This document shows positions 8,801-19,285 of a DNA stretch of 64,000 nucleotides, one piece after another. Each line of letters opens with the position of its first letter. The stretch's first letter is position 1. The position numbers and the translations under genes are program-made. The stretch is from the NCBI GenBank assembly GCA_028281445.1, contig JANQJW010000004.1, forward strand, positions 1 to 64,000, read 5' to 3'. This DNA comes from Planctomycetota bacterium (GTDB taxonomy: Bacteria > Planctomycetota > PLA2 > JAEUHO01). Below the pieces are notes generated by a model, which saw only the letters and a program-made list of their open reading frames with translations, ran no database searches and had not been told where the DNA came from.

Positions 8801-9106
8801 AAGGCGTCGCCCGCCGCCAATGCGATCGTCAAGTGGCTCAAGCTGACGACGATCGACACGCTTGCCGACCGCAGGCGCGCGCAGAAGGGCTTCGATGTGC
8901 TCGTTCGCATTGGGAAGAGCGCAGCGAGCAAGCTTCACCCGCTGCTTCGGCATCCGGATTCCGAGATGCGCGCGATGGTCGCCGACACGCTGGGCTGGAT
9001 CGGTTACTCGGCGTCCAAGAACCCGCTCAAGGCGGCGATCAAGAAGGAACCCAACAAGAGCGCGCGGGACGCGATGAAGAAAGCGCTCGAGAAGATCGGG
9101 CGGTAG
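5858..9106 (+). CDS. secreted alpha/alpha-toroid plus HEAT-repeat protein
   Basis: 1082 aa from ATG 5858, which has GGAGGG upstream; a GTG at 5846 would add four residues. Signal peptide MRLRGALLVVLLMLAGPAPVIAS. Residues about 45-430 contain prenyltransferase/squalene-cyclase type repeats (ALRWIVAHQVPDGSW, ALRWLISQQDDDGCFG, GSRAMHQIGGKHG), an alpha/alpha toroid often found in large secreted planctomycete proteins. Residues about 440-1080 are HEAT-like repeats (AVRRAAAYAALRLKKG, AVPALLEALRHENARRRAGAARAL, MVADTLGWIGYSA). A catalytic role is not evident; a scaffold or binding role is more likely. It converges on carB with a gap of 5 bases. Confidence 0.75.
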   Translation: MRLRGALLVVLLMLAGPAPVIASPAEAHAPHSPYADLFPFGGRILDDRVSKPVRLQIEEALRWIVAHQVPDGSWSPTEYHLWCDGEPTEPGERASGQGKVYYAVGTTALGALALLAVGHTHEGSGPEGKALARALRWLISQQDDDGCFGARASQQYVYNHAFAALALVEAFGMTGDEALLEPAQRGLDFVALCRNPYFAWRYGIKPGDNDTSVTVNMTAALYAGRAVNQAAVKHGKRAPFTLDEGAWDGAKFWTDKMIDPDYGLGGYVSRGSGPARPNGQEGFDRWPSDKTRSMTAACAWLRIACAEDPRKSKLAKMAAEQCAKVPPTWDPNAGACDMYYWHWGSRAMHQIGGKHGESWRTALETAAAAGQVRSGRVCGERGSWPPVGPWGSDGGRIYSTAMMTLALAEPVRSARIFGSSPALSSVMQTAVSNTKLHPALRARLVRGLPSRADGNADGLVARALEDESVAVRRAAAYAALRLKKGGIARTALVTREGDADALVALLAGRATGVAASRDAALRKALGAADMDTRLAALDEIARDGTVGAAVIDRLAAMKPIGGLTFELALVQARATAQPDKIDPKWADLVRRGLEKKTYGARPRALALAGRLLPAVPELGSTLINVVLESTNEPSRMVAASALASGSKADPLIAAGIAVAAVDKDHRVAAAGCASQATLGASAATTLDGLAKLLGSLEARMKKAKEKGPIRLARWRVLRGYQSLGPDAVPLLVPILDAGSHASGGAIGALSKLGAAAVPALLEALRHENARRRAGAARALADSTPPQPGVVPALVTATGDTDKQVRATAADALLKLGWEALPSDGLPAEATWIAALADAEATKRRQALLALIIGGTQDEAALPAVADRLADENKTIRELAYDGLARTMPASKAAITATLEHPSRDARVAAMRLVARFAAEHTFKGTDKTLGKALSDPELFLVAVKGLGAMGKAGARQLAKAYPRHATAEQSKMLDALKGMGEKASPAANAIVKWLKLTTIDTLADRRRAQKGFDVLVRIGKSAASKLHPLLRHPDSEMRAMVADTLGWIGYSASKNPLKAAIKKEPNKSARDAMKKALEKIGR

Positions 9107-9111
9107 ACCGG

Positions 9112-12360
<3,249 letters not shown>

Positions 12361-12455
12361 GCGATCTCCGAGCGGCCCGAAAGATACCGGGGGGTACCGC
12401 CGCTCCGAAGCGGGTCCGGGGGCGGCGAAAACGGCCGGGCGGTACGATCCGGGTG

Positions 12456-13043
12456 ATGACGTGGGAGCGGCGCCGATATCGCGGCAACAAGGCCTGGGTG
12501 GAGGTGGACGACAGCGGCGCGCTGGTGCTCGACGAGCGCGGCCTGGCCCAGCTTCGGTACAAGCCCGACGACGAGCGCACGTACACGGTCCGGCCTGAGG
12601 AGGTCCATTCGCTGGAGGACGAAGCCCCGCCGCCCGGTGACGAGGGCATCACGGTCTTCACGGACGGCGCGTCGTCGGGCAACCCGGGCCCGGCCGGGCT
12701 CGGGGTCGTGCTCTTGTGGAAAGGGCGCCGGCGCGAGATCCGGGAGTTCCTCGGGACCGCCACGAACAACGAAGCGGAGCTGCGGGCCGTGCTGGTGGCG
12801 CTGCAAGCGATTCGCCGCCCCGAGCTGCCGGTCGAGATCCGCACCGACTCGGAGTACGTGATCGGGGTACTCGCCGGCGGCCACAAGGTGAAAGCCAACG
12901 TCGACCTGGTCGCCGACATCCACGCGGCGATGAAGCGCTTCGCCAATCTCTCCTTCTCGAAGGTACCCGCCCACGCAGGGGTCGAAGGCAACGAGAGGGC
13001 AGACGCACTCGCGCGCGAGGCGATTCGAACGAGGCCCGGCTAG
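12456..13043 (+). CDS. rnhA: ribonuclease HI with N-terminal extension
   Basis: 195 aa. The RNase H fold occupies about residues 62-195: [16 protein letters not shown] (first Asp), NNEAEL (Glu), IRTDSEYV (second Asp) and NERADALA (last Asp) give the DEDD catalytic set for cleaving RNA in RNA-DNA hybrids. The first 60 residues are an extra basic/acidic segment ([26 protein letters not shown]) that is not the usual hybrid-binding domain. ATG 12456 is chosen; an adjacent GTG at 12453 is also possible. It is divergent from carB, 95 bases away. Confidence 0.9.
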   Translation: MTWERRRYRGNKAWVEVDDSGALVLDERGLAQLRYKPDDERTYTVRPEEVHSLEDEAPPPGDEGITVFTDGASSGNPGPAGLGVVLLWKGRRREIREFLGTATNNEAELRAVLVALQAIRRPELPVEIRTDSEYVIGVLAGGHKVKANVDLVADIHAAMKRFANLSFSKVPAHAGVEGNERADALAREAIRTRPG

Positions 13044-13105
13044 GCCGGGGCGAGGCCCGCGCCCGGCGGATACCATGACGCATGTCCTAGAGGAGGAGAC
13101 GACCC

Positions 13106-13810
13106 GTGTCCGAAGAGACTCCCGCAACCACCGCCCCCGAATCCGCGCCGGAGCCGGCAGCGAAGCCCGAATCCTCGACATCCGTCTCGCGTGTCGTGGT
13201 CCGGGCCTATCCCAAGGTCATCTTCTTCTGGCTGACCTGGGTCACATCACTCGTGGCGGGCATCATCATGAGCGCGAGCGAAACGCCGCCCTCGCACCTC
13301 GGGACGGTATGGATGTGCATCTTCGCGTTCAACCTGCTCGTGATCTCGTTCGACTTCACCGAGGTCATCTCGGTGATGCTCATCGCGATCGTCGGCGTGG
13401 TCGTGTTCGCAGGCCTCTACTTCGACTTCCTGCCGTTCATCGGGGACTTCTTCCGGAACCTCAAGCTCTGGATGTCGGAGAGCTTCTACTACACGATGTT
13501 CGGCCTGTTCACGGCCGTCTACGCCATCGTGTTCATCAAGACCCGCTTCGACTACTGGGAGTTCCGCCACAACGAGGTGATCCACCGCCGCGGCGTGTTC
13601 GCCGACCTGCGGCGCTACAGCACGGAAGACCTGCGATGGTTCAAGGAGATCCCGGACGTGCTCGAGCGCATCCTCTGCGGTGCGGGTCGCATGATCCTCA
13701 CGACACCCCGTGAGAAGCACCCGATCGTGATCCAGCACGTCGTGGGCATCAACCGGATCGACGAGAAGGTCGCCGACATCCTCGGCGTGAAGCGCGTCGT
13801 CATGAAGTAG
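13106..13810 (+). CDS. membrane protein with C-terminal PH-like domain
   Basis: 234 aa. A Pro/Glu-rich N-terminus is followed by about four hydrophobic segments between residues 38 and 150 (VIFFWLTWVTSLVAGIIM, TVWMCIFAFNLLVISF, VISVMLIAIVGVVVFAGLYF, FYYTMFGLFTAVYAIVF). Residues 150-234 (FRHNEVIHRRGVFADLRRYS ... HVVGINRIDEKVADILGVKRVV) look like a bacterial PH (YdbS/bPH2-like) domain. GTG 13106 has an excellent AGGAGGAG eight bases upstream. Function unknown. Confidence 0.7.
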   Translation: MSEETPATTAPESAPEPAAKPESSTSVSRVVVRAYPKVIFFWLTWVTSLVAGIIMSASETPPSHLGTVWMCIFAFNLLVISFDFTEVISVMLIAIVGVVVFAGLYFDFLPFIGDFFRNLKLWMSESFYYTMFGLFTAVYAIVFIKTRFDYWEFRHNEVIHRRGVFADLRRYSTEDLRWFKEIPDVLERILCGAGRMILTTPREKHPIVIQHVVGINRIDEKVADILGVKRVVMK

Positions 13811-13830
13811 CGGAGCCGCCGGCTCGCCCC

Positions 13831-15165
13831 CTACTCGGCTTCCAGCACGCCGCTCAGCGGCTCGCGCTGCCCCGGACGGCGGACCTTGACGTCGACGAGG
13901 TCGCCTGAAGAGACGAACTGCAGGAACATTAGGAGGTCCTCGGTGTTCCGGATCTCCCAGCGCCCAAGGCCGTAGATCACGTCACCGCGGCGCAATGCCA
14001 TCTTGTAGGCCGGGCCCTTCGGCAGGACCTTGGCGACGACGACGCCCTGGAACTCGCCCGTGTCCTGGGCGAGGAAGCCTAGGTGATTCGAGCTCAGGTC
14101 GTTCGTCGGCACGGACTCGAGCTGCACCTTGGCCTCGGCCCGCGGGCCGACGCCCTTGGACCGGATGACCTCCATCGCGATCGCACGGTCGGGGGACGCG
14201 GCGACCAGCTGCATGCGCAGGTCGTAGAGCGTCGGCGTGCGCACGCCGTTCACCGCAGCGACGACGTCTCCCGTGTGCAGACCCGATCCGCGCGCCGGGC
14301 CCTTGGGATAGATGCGCTGAATGAGCGCCTCGCCGTTCGGGCCCGACTCCAGCTCGACGCCGAGCCAATCGGGGGCGACGACACGACGCTTGAACGCCGT
14401 CGCGATCAGCGCGCGCACGCGATCGGCGGGAATCGCGAAGCCGATGCCCTCCGCGCCGAACGCACGGTTGTAGATCGCGGTGTTCACCCCGATCCAGCGC
14501 CCGGTGATGTCGAACAGGGGTCCCCCCGAGTTCCCGGGGTTGATGGCCGCATCGACCTGCATGAAGTCGGAGAACACGTGGTTGCGCAGCTTGAGCTTCC
14601 GGTCGAGGCCGCTCACGATTCCCTGGGTGACGGTCAACCCCAGCCGGAACGGGTGCCCCATCGCAACAACGTTCTCGCCGACCATCAGATCGTCGGAGCG
14701 CCCCATCTTGATGTAGGGGTACTTCTTCGGGATCTCGCCCTGGTCGGGCAACAACCGCAGGATCGCGAGGTCGTTGGCGATGTCGATGGCGAGCGGCAAC
14801 GCCTGATGCTCGTCGGGCTTGCCGTTGCCCTTCTCGTCGTGTCGCGTGATGCCGACGAAGATCCGGCTCGCGCGCGAGATCACGTGCGCATTGGTGATCA
14901 CGTAGCCGCCGGGGTGGAAGATCGCGCCCGAACCGAGCCCGCCCTCGCGTTCATAAGGCTCCTGGCGGTAGGGCCGGTCCCAGATGTCGAACCACGTACG
15001 GGTGACGATCTCGTTGGTGCGGATCGAGACCACCGCGTCCCGCTTCTGCTCGACGATCTTGACGATGGCATTGCGCCGCGGCGCCTTCTCGCCTTCGGCG
15101 TCGACGGGTCGAGGAAGGGCGCAGGCAAGCGCCAGGAGAACGAGAATGAAGATCCGGCTGCGCAT
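13831..15165 (-). CDS. periplasmic HtrA/DegP-type serine protease with PDZ domains
   Basis: 444 aa from ATG 15165, which begins a good signal peptide (RSRIFILVLLALACALPRPVDA). The trypsin-like domain shows the triad: His in TNAHVI, Asp in NDLAIL and Ser in GNSGGPLF. Two PDZ domains follow (about residues 270-350, GSGLHTGDVVAAVNG; and 365-440, MALRRGDVIYGLG). Such proteins degrade or refold damaged envelope proteins. It is divergent from xdhC, with a dispersed repeat in between. Confidence 0.9.
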   Translation of the reverse strand: MRSRIFILVLLALACALPRPVDAEGEKAPRRNAIVKIVEQKRDAVVSIRTNEIVTRTWFDIWDRPYRQEPYEREGGLGSGAIFHPGGYVITNAHVISRASRIFVGITRHDEKGNGKPDEHQALPLAIDIANDLAILRLLPDQGEIPKKYPYIKMGRSDDLMVGENVVAMGHPFRLGLTVTQGIVSGLDRKLKLRNHVFSDFMQVDAAINPGNSGGPLFDITGRWIGVNTAIYNRAFGAEGIGFAIPADRVRALIATAFKRRVVAPDWLGVELESGPNGEALIQRIYPKGPARGSGLHTGDVVAAVNGVRTPTLYDLRMQLVAASPDRAIAMEVIRSKGVGPRAEAKVQLESVPTNDLSSNHLGFLAQDTGEFQGVVVAKVLPKGPAYKMALRRGDVIYGLGRWEIRNTEDLLMFLQFVSSGDLVDVKVRRPGQREPLSGVLEAE

Positions 15166-15210
15166 GTCACCTGAGAATACGAACCGCACCGGGCGTCTGA
15201 TAGACGGAGT

Positions 15211-15238
15211 CCCTGAGCGAGCGAAGCGAGTCGAAGGG
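15211..15238. repeat. dispersed intergenic repeat B, copy 1
   Basis: The element begins CCCTGAGCGAGCGAAGCGAG and ends TCGAAGGG. Related copies lie at 30105-30137 and 37011-37066, each in an intergenic gap. It sits between the divergent HtrA and xdhC genes. Confidence 0.7.
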
Positions 15239-15275
15239 CCGCGCCCACTGAATCCGCGCTAGGATCCCGGCACGC

Positions 15276-16187
15276 ATGCCCATGCCTGACAACCCGCAAA
15301 CACCTGCGCCCGAGCCCGATCTCTTCGAGGAGATCGCCCGGCTGCGTGCCGCCGGCGAACCGGCCGCGCTCGCGACGGTGATCGGCACCAAGGGGAGCAC
15401 GCCGGGCAAGGAGACGATGCGCGTGCTGGTCCAGGCTGCGGGCCGGGTCCTCGGCACCGTCGGTGGCGGCTGCATGGAAGCCGACGTGATCGATGCGGCC
15501 CACGACGTGATCCGCGACGGCGCACCCAAGCGACTGACCTTCCGGCTGACGGAAAACGCCACGGGAGAGAGCGGGCTGATGTGCGGCGGTGAAGTGGAGG
15601 TCTTCATCGAGCCGCTGACCGTCCCCCAGCTCATGCTGTTCGGCGCGGGCCACGTGAGCAAGGACATCAGCGCCATCGCAACAAAGGCCGGCTTCCGCGT
15701 CACCGTCACCGACGACCGCGCTGCGTTCGCCAGTGCCGAGCGCTTTCCCGAAGCGGCGACGGTGATCGCCGGCGATACGTTCGAAGACTGCTTCCGCCGG
15801 CTCGCCGTGACGCCCGGATCGTACCTCATCGTGGTAACCCGCGGGCACAACATGGACCGCCAGTGCCTCGACTTCGCGCTGCACACGAAGGCCGGCTACA
15901 TCGGACTGATCGGCAGCAAGGTCAAGATCCGCAACCTGCTCACGCGCCTGGGAACGGACGGCCGTCTCGAAGGCGTGGACCTCGACCGCCTGCACGCACC
16001 AATCGGGCTTGATCTCGGCGGCGGAACACACGGGGAGATCGCCGTGGCCGTCGTGGCCGAGCTCATCGCCCACCGGCGCGGGCATCTGGACCGTCACGCG
16101 CCCAAGCGCTTGGCAGGCGAAGAAATGCGCACCCTGGCCGCACGCGCCGCAACACGGAACGCGCAGGCCGACCGGAGCGGCGCGTGA
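15276..16187 (+). CDS. XdhC/CoxF-family molybdenum-enzyme maturation protein
   Basis: 303 aa. The N-terminal XdhC/CoxI domain (ALATVIGTKGSTPGKETMRVLV, GTVGGGCMEADV) is followed by a Rossmann-like C-terminal domain (LMLFGAGHVSKDISAIATKAGFRVTVTDDR, GYIGLIGSKVKIRNL, LDLGGGTHGEIAVAVVAELIA). Members insert or sulfurate the molybdenum cofactor of xanthine dehydrogenase-type hydroxylases. No such hydroxylase is in this window. ATG 15276 or 15282. The stop overlaps the next start by 4 bases (GTGA). Confidence 0.88.
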   Translation: MPMPDNPQTPAPEPDLFEEIARLRAAGEPAALATVIGTKGSTPGKETMRVLVQAAGRVLGTVGGGCMEADVIDAAHDVIRDGAPKRLTFRLTENATGESGLMCGGEVEVFIEPLTVPQLMLFGAGHVSKDISAIATKAGFRVTVTDDRAAFASAERFPEAATVIAGDTFEDCFRRLAVTPGSYLIVVTRGHNMDRQCLDFALHTKAGYIGLIGSKVKIRNLLTRLGTDGRLEGVDLDRLHAPIGLDLGGGTHGEIAVAVVAELIAHRRGHLDRHAPKRLAGEEMRTLAARAATRNAQADRSGA

Positions 16188-17032
16188 GCGAGTCGGCGCC
16201 CGAGGGCGCGACCCCGCCTGCGTCCGACGACGACGACCAGCGCGCGGGCCTCAAGACGCTGGTGAAGGACCTGCTCGGGATGAACCGGGCAGCCCTGGCC
16301 ATCCTCGTAGCCGTGCCCGTCATGTTGACGTTCCTCGACTACTACGGCATGCCGTGGCACTACCCGGATCACGGGGTGCGGCGCCCGATGCACCGCCACT
16401 GGCAGATGCGCCGCATGAAGCCGCCGCTCTACGAGGAGTTCGTCCAGGATCTGGATGTGCCGGGCTCGCCACGCATCAAGCACTACATGTGGTGGGGCAT
16501 CTGCTGCCTGCTCTTCCTCGTCTTCCTGCCGATGCTCGTGGGTTGGTTCTTCGGCCGGCAGTCGCCGCGAGACCTGGGACTGAAGGTGAAGGGCACCGGG
16601 CGCGATGCCTGGACCTACTTCCTGCTCTTCATCATGTTCTTCCCGATCATCTACGCGATATCCAGGACGCCGGAGTTCCAGGCTACATACCCGTTCTTCA
16701 AGCCCACGGACGGGAAGCTGGACACCGACTTCTTCATCTTCGAGGTGATCTACTGCCTGCAGTTCTTCGCGGTGGAGTTCTTCTTCCGCGGCTTCATCGT
16801 CCTGGGCTTGAAGAAGGCCCTGGGCTGGGGCTCGGTGCTCGTCAGCCTCGCGCCCTACTGCATGATCCACTACTACAAGCCGATGCCCGAGGCGATGGGC
16901 GCCATCGGGGCCGGTCTCGTCCTCGGCGCCCTCTCGTGGCGAACCGGAACGATCGTCTACGGCTGGGCGCTGCACTACGCCGTAGCCCTGTCGATGGACC
17001 TGCTGGCGCTCAAGCATCTCGGCCTGATCTGA
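16184..17032 (+). CDS. CPBP-family intramembrane protease-like protein
   Basis: 282 aa with about six hydrophobic segments. The CPBP (Abi) region is in the C-terminal half: AVEFFFRGFIVLGL near residues 195-208 carries the Glu...Arg motif, followed by PYCMIHYYKP with a His and WRTGTIVYGWALHYAVA. The first motif has one Glu rather than the usual EE pair. Members are Rce1-like membrane proteases or are used in bacteriocin immunity. The GTG start overlaps the xdhC stop. Confidence 0.75.
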   Translation: MSESAPEGATPPASDDDDQRAGLKTLVKDLLGMNRAALAILVAVPVMLTFLDYYGMPWHYPDHGVRRPMHRHWQMRRMKPPLYEEFVQDLDVPGSPRIKHYMWWGICCLLFLVFLPMLVGWFFGRQSPRDLGLKVKGTGRDAWTYFLLFIMFFPIIYAISRTPEFQATYPFFKPTDGKLDTDFFIFEVIYCLQFFAVEFFFRGFIVLGLKKALGWGSVLVSLAPYCMIHYYKPMPEAMGAIGAGLVLGALSWRTGTIVYGWALHYAVALSMDLLALKHLGLI

Positions 17033-17183
17033 ACCGCAGCCCCAGGCCCCCGTTTTCAGGGTTTGGAGCCGGTTTCGGGCGCCCGGTGGGCATGTTGACC
17101 CCTCCCGGGCACGCCGGTACGCTCCATCATTCGACCTGTGTAAGACGACCCGTCCGATCCGTCAGACCGGGAATCACAGAACC

Positions 17184-18449
17184 ATGATCCAGCGCACTCT
17201 CTGGGCCGCGACTGCGGCCTTTCTTCTTCTAGGCGTCGCAGCATCGAACTGCGCCGCCGACATCATCGTCTTGCGCGGCGGCAAGGTGCTGCCGAGCAAG
17301 TTCGAGGGCAAGTTCGATCCGGACGAAGGTCCGCCGGACGACATGCTCAAGAAGAGCGGCAAGAACAACGCCGACATCCAGTACGACCGCGTCAAGGTCG
17401 GTGGTGCATCGGCAAGCGCGTCGGACGTCATTTCGGTGTGGCCGACCACGGCCTACGGAAACGCGTTCTTCCGCAACGGCGACATCCAGGGCCAGTCCCG
17501 CTACTGGGCCGAAGCCGCCGACAGCTTCGCGGAGGCCGCGGAGAACCTGAAGGGCGCGGCCAAGCAGGTCGCCATGTACAAGCGCATCCTGTGTCTCGCC
17601 GAGACACGCGACCTGGACGCGACCTTCAACGCGGCGCAGCAGCTGCTCGACGCGTTCCCCAAGACGTACTACCTGGCGCCGGTCCAGATAATGCGCGCGC
17701 GCATCCTCTACGCCCGCGGGGACCGCAAGAGCGCCCGCGAGATGCTCGACTCGGTCGTGACTGCCTCCGGCATGAACGCGCGCGACTACTTCGAGGCCAA
17801 GCTCACGCGCATCTACCTCTTCCAGTACAAGACCGCCGGTCGCGACAAGAAGAAGTACGAAGCCGCCCGCAAGGAGTACGAGACGCTCGATCGCGAGATC
17901 TCGGGTCGCACGGGAGCGGCACAGGAAGCCGCCATCCAGCGCTTGAAGGCTGCGGTGGGCGTCGGCAAATGCTTCGTTTACGAGCAGAACTACGCAAAGG
18001 CGCGGCCCTACTTCGACAAGGTCATCAAGGATCCTGCAAGCCTCGAGGACAAGCAGCTTCTCGCGCAGGCCTACACAGGCCTCGGCGACGTCAAGTACGC
18101 GATGGTCAAGAAGGATCTCGAGGGCGGCAAGCTCGAAAAGAGCAAGCTCCCCGAGATCCAGGAGCGTCTGACGGACGCTTCGCTGGACTACCTGCGCACG
18201 GCGAAGTTCTATGTCGAGAACGCCGGTGATGAGAAGTACCCGGCCACGGTCGGCGTAGCGCGCGTCTGGGCGACGCAGTTCACGCTGGGTGGCGAGAAGG
18301 ACTGCGCGCTCGCGCGTCGGGCGAGCAAGTACTTCTTCGAGGCGCACAAGCTGCTCCCGCGCGGCGAAGCGAAGGCGCAGCTCACCCGCGAGGTGAAGCA
18401 GTTCCTCGCCAAGCGCGACGAAGCCTGCAAGGTGCCGAAGGCGAACTGA
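17184..18449 (+). CDS. secreted tetratricopeptide-like repeat protein
   Basis: 421 aa. Signal peptide IQRTLWAATAAFLLLGVAASNCAA, with a possible cleavage or lipid Cys near residue 23. A beta-rich N-terminal segment (DIIVLRGGKVLPSKFEGKF) is followed from about residue 90 by helical TPR-like repeats (YWAEAADSFAEAAENLKGAAKQVAMYKRI; ARILYARGDRKSAREMLDSV; GKCFVYEQNYAKARPYFDKV; AYTGLGDVKYAMVKKDL). Likely a periplasmic binding or scaffold protein. ATG 17184 follows GGGAATC. Confidence 0.7.
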   Translation: MIQRTLWAATAAFLLLGVAASNCAADIIVLRGGKVLPSKFEGKFDPDEGPPDDMLKKSGKNNADIQYDRVKVGGASASASDVISVWPTTAYGNAFFRNGDIQGQSRYWAEAADSFAEAAENLKGAAKQVAMYKRILCLAETRDLDATFNAAQQLLDAFPKTYYLAPVQIMRARILYARGDRKSAREMLDSVVTASGMNARDYFEAKLTRIYLFQYKTAGRDKKKYEAARKEYETLDREISGRTGAAQEAAIQRLKAAVGVGKCFVYEQNYAKARPYFDKVIKDPASLEDKQLLAQAYTGLGDVKYAMVKKDLEGGKLEKSKLPEIQERLTDASLDYLRTAKFYVENAGDEKYPATVGVARVWATQFTLGGEKDCALARRASKYFFEAHKLLPRGEAKAQLTREVKQFLAKRDEACKVPKAN

Positions 18450-18480
18450 TCCGCTCACTCTCGCAAGAGGGCTCTCAGCC

Positions 18481-19212
18481 ATGTCACTGGTCTCATGGCT
18501 GAACCGACCCGGCCCCGCGCGCTGGATCTGGCGGCCGGGGTATGAGCTCTTCTATGCGGGCTTGAAGTGTGGCGTCGGCATCATCAGCGGCTTGATGTTC
18601 CGGGTGCGGCGCGTCGGCCCGCGCGCCCACCTGCCCAAAGGCGGCGTGATCGTGTGCGCGAACCACGCGTCGTATCTCGACCCGGCCTTCATCCAGCTCT
18701 GCGTCCGTAGACGCGTGATGTTCGTGATGACGGACAACTTCTACAGCGGACGCGCGGAGTGGTTCTTCCGGCTGGTCACGGCCATCCCCGTTGGCCGCGG
18801 CCGGCTCGCCCGCAAGGGTCTCTATCGCGCCATGGCGGCGGTCAAGCGCGGCCATGCGGTGGTCGTCTTCCCCGAAGGGCGTCTCAGCCTGGACGGCACG
18901 CTGGGCAAGGGACAGCGCGGCGTTTCGATCCTCGCGCGCCGTACGGGAGCGCGCGTCCACCCGGCGGCGATCGTCGGCTCGATGGAGGCGTGGCCGAAGG
19001 GGCAGGGCTACCCGGGCCGCGCCAACGTTCGCATCGCGTTCGGTTCACCGATCGAGTACCCCAAGAACTCGGGCCTGGACGAGCGCGCGACCGAGCGCCA
19101 GTTCGCCGATCAGCTGATGGGCCGAATCGCCCGGATCAAAACCTGGATCGAGGCCAACCATCCGGCTCCAGAGCCCAGAGATCCGGGCCGTACGCACCTA
19201 CAGAACGCCTGA
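18481..19212 (+). CDS. plsC: 1-acyl-glycerol-3-phosphate acyltransferase (PlsC family)
   Basis: 243 aa. The acyltransferase motif NHASYLD (HX4D, near residue 61) and FPEGRLS (near 131) are the catalytic and substrate-binding signatures. An N-terminal hydrophobic stretch (LKCGVGIISGLMF) anchors it at the membrane. It would add the second acyl chain to make phosphatidic acid. It starts 31 bases after the TPR gene and ends before a compound hairpin at 19227-19279. Confidence 0.88.
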   Translation: MSLVSWLNRPGPARWIWRPGYELFYAGLKCGVGIISGLMFRVRRVGPRAHLPKGGVIVCANHASYLDPAFIQLCVRRRVMFVMTDNFYSGRAEWFFRLVTAIPVGRGRLARKGLYRAMAAVKRGHAVVVFPEGRLSLDGTLGKGQRGVSILARRTGARVHPAAIVGSMEAWPKGQGYPGRANVRIAFGSPIEYPKNSGLDERATERQFADQLMGRIARIKTWIEANHPAPEPRDPGRTHLQNA

Positions 19213-19226
19213 ACGTCCGGTCGATA

Positions 19227-19279
19227 GGTCCACAACGCTCCGCCCGCAGGAGACGGGCGGGGCCCCTGGGTTGTGGACC
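19227..19279 (+). promoter_or_regulatory. nested stem-loop at the start of the kinase gene
   Basis: Outer arms GGTCCACAAC (19227-19236) and GTTGTGGACC (19270-19279) are perfect. Inside them CCGCCCG (19240-19246) pairs with CGGGCGG (19254-19260) around the loop CAGGAGA. The structure ends 6 bases before the kinase ATG and its loop holds an AGGAG sequence. It could end the plsC transcript or control kinase translation; no T-run follows. Confidence 0.55.
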
Positions 19280-19285
19280 GTTTTC

